A stretch of 31,344 nucleotides of DNA from an uncultured Collinsella sp. (GTDB lineage Bacteria > Actinomycetota > Coriobacteriia > Coriobacteriales > Coriobacteriaceae): assembly GCA_959599915.1 (NCBI GenBank), contig CAUGJE010000020.1, forward strand, positions 1 through 31,344, in the 5' to 3' direction. The notes beneath the pieces were generated by a model that did not search any database, had not been told where the DNA came from, and saw nothing but the letters and a program-made list of their open reading frames with translations. The first letter of the stretch is position 1. Each line of letters begins with the position of its first letter. The position numbers were made by a program, and so were the translations under genes. Shown here piece after piece: positions 30,032 through 31,344 of the stretch.

Positions 30032-31114
30032 ATGCGCACGATTGGAATGAGCGACTATACCGTCGGCGAGGTTTGCTTTGACGAGCTGCCCGGCGCCCTG
30101 GCCGAGTACGGAGCAAAGAAAGTCGCCATCATTGGCGGCAAGCGAGCCCTGGCTGCGGCGCTGCCGGGAATCGAGGCGGCACTTGAAGGTACCGATGTCG
30201 AGATCCTGGAGACGCGCGTCTATGGCACCAACAGTACGCGTGCCAATATCGCCAAGGTCGTAAACTCCCCCGCCTGCCAGGAAGCCGACGTGCTCATTGC
30301 CTGTGGCGGCGGCAAGGCGCTCGATACCGTCAAGACGGCGGCCATCGAGCTCAAGAAGATCGTCTTTACGGTGCCGACGATTTGTTCTAACTGCTCCGCC
30401 GCGACCGCCATTGCCGTCGTGTACAACGACGACGGCTCGCTCGAGGGCTATTCGTATCCCAACCGCCCGGCGCACATCTTCATCAACCCCAAGATCATCG
30501 CCGAGGCACCGGCGGAATACTTCTGGGCCGGCGTGGGTGATGCCCTGTCCAAGCAGCCCGAGGTCGAGTACGCCACGAGCGCCGGCAACCTGGAGCACAC
30601 GGCCGGCCTTGGCCTGGCGCTTGCCCACACCTGCTCCGAGCCGCTGTTTACCTATGGCGTCCAGGGTCTTGAGGATGTGCACCAGAATCTGTCGAGCGAG
30701 GCCGTCAAGCAGATCGCGCTCGACATCGTGGTCAACACGGGCTACGTCTCCAACCTGACCAACCAAAACGATTACTACTACAACTCGAGCGTGGCGCATG
30801 CGTTCTACAACGCCACGTGCAGCATTCCGCGCGAAGGCTCCTACCTGCACGGCGAGGTCGTGAGCCTGGGCGTGCTCGTGCTGTTTGCCTATACGGGCGA
30901 TACCGAGAACCTTGAGCGCTATGCCGCCTTTAACAAGCAGATGGGTCTACCCGTAACGCTTGAGCAGATCGGACTTTCCGAGGCCGACATCCCGGCGCTG
31001 TGTGAGTATGCGCACGCCACCAACGAGTGGAAGCAGGGCAACCCTGAGCCCTTCACCGACGAAAAGTTCGCCGCCGCTATCAAGGCCGCCAACGTCTACG
31101 GCCACACGCTCTAG
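30032..31114 (+). CDS. Iron-containing alcohol dehydrogenase family, glycerol dehydrogenase-like
   Basis: This 360-residue member of the GldA-like branch oxidises or reduces a small alcohol using NAD(H), in the cytoplasm. The NAD-binding loop is CGGGKALDTVK (91-101). The three metal ligands are present: Asp170 (GVGDALSKQPE), His256 (VAHAFYN) and His273 (YLHGEVVSLG). This matches the pattern of glycerol dehydrogenases, but substrate specificity is not fixed by these residues, and no dihydroxyacetone kinase is adjacent. The ATG at 30032 has GAAGG upstream. It is divergent from the ileS T-box transcript, appears to be a single-gene unit and is followed by three terminator-like hairpins. Confidence 0.88.
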   Translation: MRTIGMSDYTVGEVCFDELPGALAEYGAKKVAIIGGKRALAAALPGIEAALEGTDVEILETRVYGTNSTRANIAKVVNSPACQEADVLIACGGGKALDTVKTAAIELKKIVFTVPTICSNCSAATAIAVVYNDDGSLEGYSYPNRPAHIFINPKIIAEAPAEYFWAGVGDALSKQPEVEYATSAGNLEHTAGLGLALAHTCSEPLFTYGVQGLEDVHQNLSSEAVKQIALDIVVNTGYVSNLTNQNDYYYNSSVAHAFYNATCSIPREGSYLHGEVVSLGVLVLFAYTGDTENLERYAAFNKQMGLPVTLEQIGLSEADIPALCEYAHATNEWKQGNPEPFTDEKFAAAIKAANVYGHTL

Positions 31115-31128
31115 GACTGGCCCAAAAC

Positions 31129-31167
31129 AACCACAAAGGAGACAGGCACCTTTCTGGTGGTTTTTTA
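31129..31167 (+). terminator. Terminator of the glycerol dehydrogenase-like gene
   Basis: AACCAC plus AAAGG pair with CCTTT and GTGGTT, with a 3-base bulge (CTG), followed by a run of six T. It resembles the palindrome at 23484-23523 in sequence. It lies 15 bases past the stop codon. Confidence 0.8.
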
Positions 31168-31186
31168 TTGCTCCAGCATTCAGTTC

Positions 31187-31234
31187 GTACTCGAACCCGA
31201 TTCTTTACGAGAAAGGGTTCGGGTACGTTTTTTT
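31187..31234 (+). terminator. Second terminator-like hairpin
   Basis: GTACTCGAACCC (31187-31198) and GGGTTCGGGTAC (31215-31226) form a 12-bp stem with one G-T pair and a 16-base loop, followed by seven T at 31228-31234. Only 20 bases separate it from the terminator before it, so it either backs that one up or ends a small RNA. Confidence 0.75.
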
Positions 31235-31289
31235 GTTTATCGGAAATTCTGCGGAAGGACTACTCGGAACGGTAAACAGGAACGAACAG

Positions 31290-31331
31290 AGGCAGGGTAT
31301 CATCGTGGTGATGGTATCCTGCCTTTTGTTT
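31290..31331 (+). terminator. Third terminator-like hairpin at window end
   Basis: Arms at 31290-31304 and 31310-31324 form 15 pairs (two of them G-T) with a 5-base loop, followed by TTTTGTTTT. No gene lies between this and the second hairpin; the 55 bases between hold nothing recognisable. Confidence 0.7.
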
Positions 31332-31344
31332 TGCGGGATCAAGG

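Noticed and set aside
29891..30850. Open frame of 319 codons opposite the glycerol dehydrogenase-like gene
   Set aside because: Antisense to a gene with intact metal ligands, and it runs through the T-box promoter region.
1..31344. CRISPR array, prophage, insertion sequence or defence island
   Set aside because: No regularly spaced repeats, integrase, transposase, terminal repeats or toxin-antitoxin pair was seen anywhere in the window.

Overview
This window looks like chromosomal core DNA from a high-GC actinobacterium of the class Coriobacteriia, most likely Collinsella or a close relative. That is an inference. It rests on high GC with strong third-position bias, very tight gene packing, an actinobacterial-style anti-sigma/SigB-type pair, an isoleucyl T-box leader, and the conserved block efp-asp23-nusB-xseB-tlyA-nadK-recN. 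No prophage, transposase, CRISPR array, rRNA or tRNA gene was found.

Layout from left to right. Bases 1-325 are non-coding, with several hairpins and a strong terminator. Next is a fructose-type PTS permease (minus strand), divergent from an RpiR-family regulator (plus strand), with operator-like inverted repeats between them. From 3.5 to 16.6 kb, three minus-strand transcription units follow one another. The first (in transcription order) is alaS-ruvX-mltG-yqeG-aroK-aroB-like. The second is a single M24 aminopeptidase gene. The third is efp-asp23-nusB-xseB-tlyA-nadK-recN. Together they cover translation, cell-wall synthesis, transcription antitermination, NADP supply and DNA repair. Many of the genes overlap by 4-11 bp.

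From 16.8 to 20.2 kb lies a stress-sigma module read on the minus strand: a DUF948 membrane-anchored coiled-coil protein, an RsbW-like anti-sigma factor, a SigB/SigF-type sigma factor and an AI-2E-type permease. A small AT-richer two-helix membrane protein with its own promoter is convergent to the end of this module. From 20.3 to 26.5 kb the minus strand carries rarA, a dGTPase-like HD hydrolase, a minimal prepilin peptidase, a processive-type GT2 glycosyltransferase, an RluD-type pseudouridine synthase and lspA. From 26.7 to 29.9 kb is ileS with a complete T-box leader. The window ends with a plus-strand glycerol-dehydrogenase-like gene, followed by three successive terminator-like hairpins.

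The points most worth checking are: (1) an AroB-fold protein, translationally coupled to an intact shikimate kinase, that appears to have lost every zinc ligand and the active-site motifs of dehydroquinate synthase; (2) an RsbW-like protein with no recognisable ATP-binding N-box or G-box, in an unusual four-gene sigma operon; (3) the small membrane protein gene with no terminator of its own; and (4) the unexplained structured RNA regions at both ends of the window. Nothing here amounts to a clearly new defence or mobile system.
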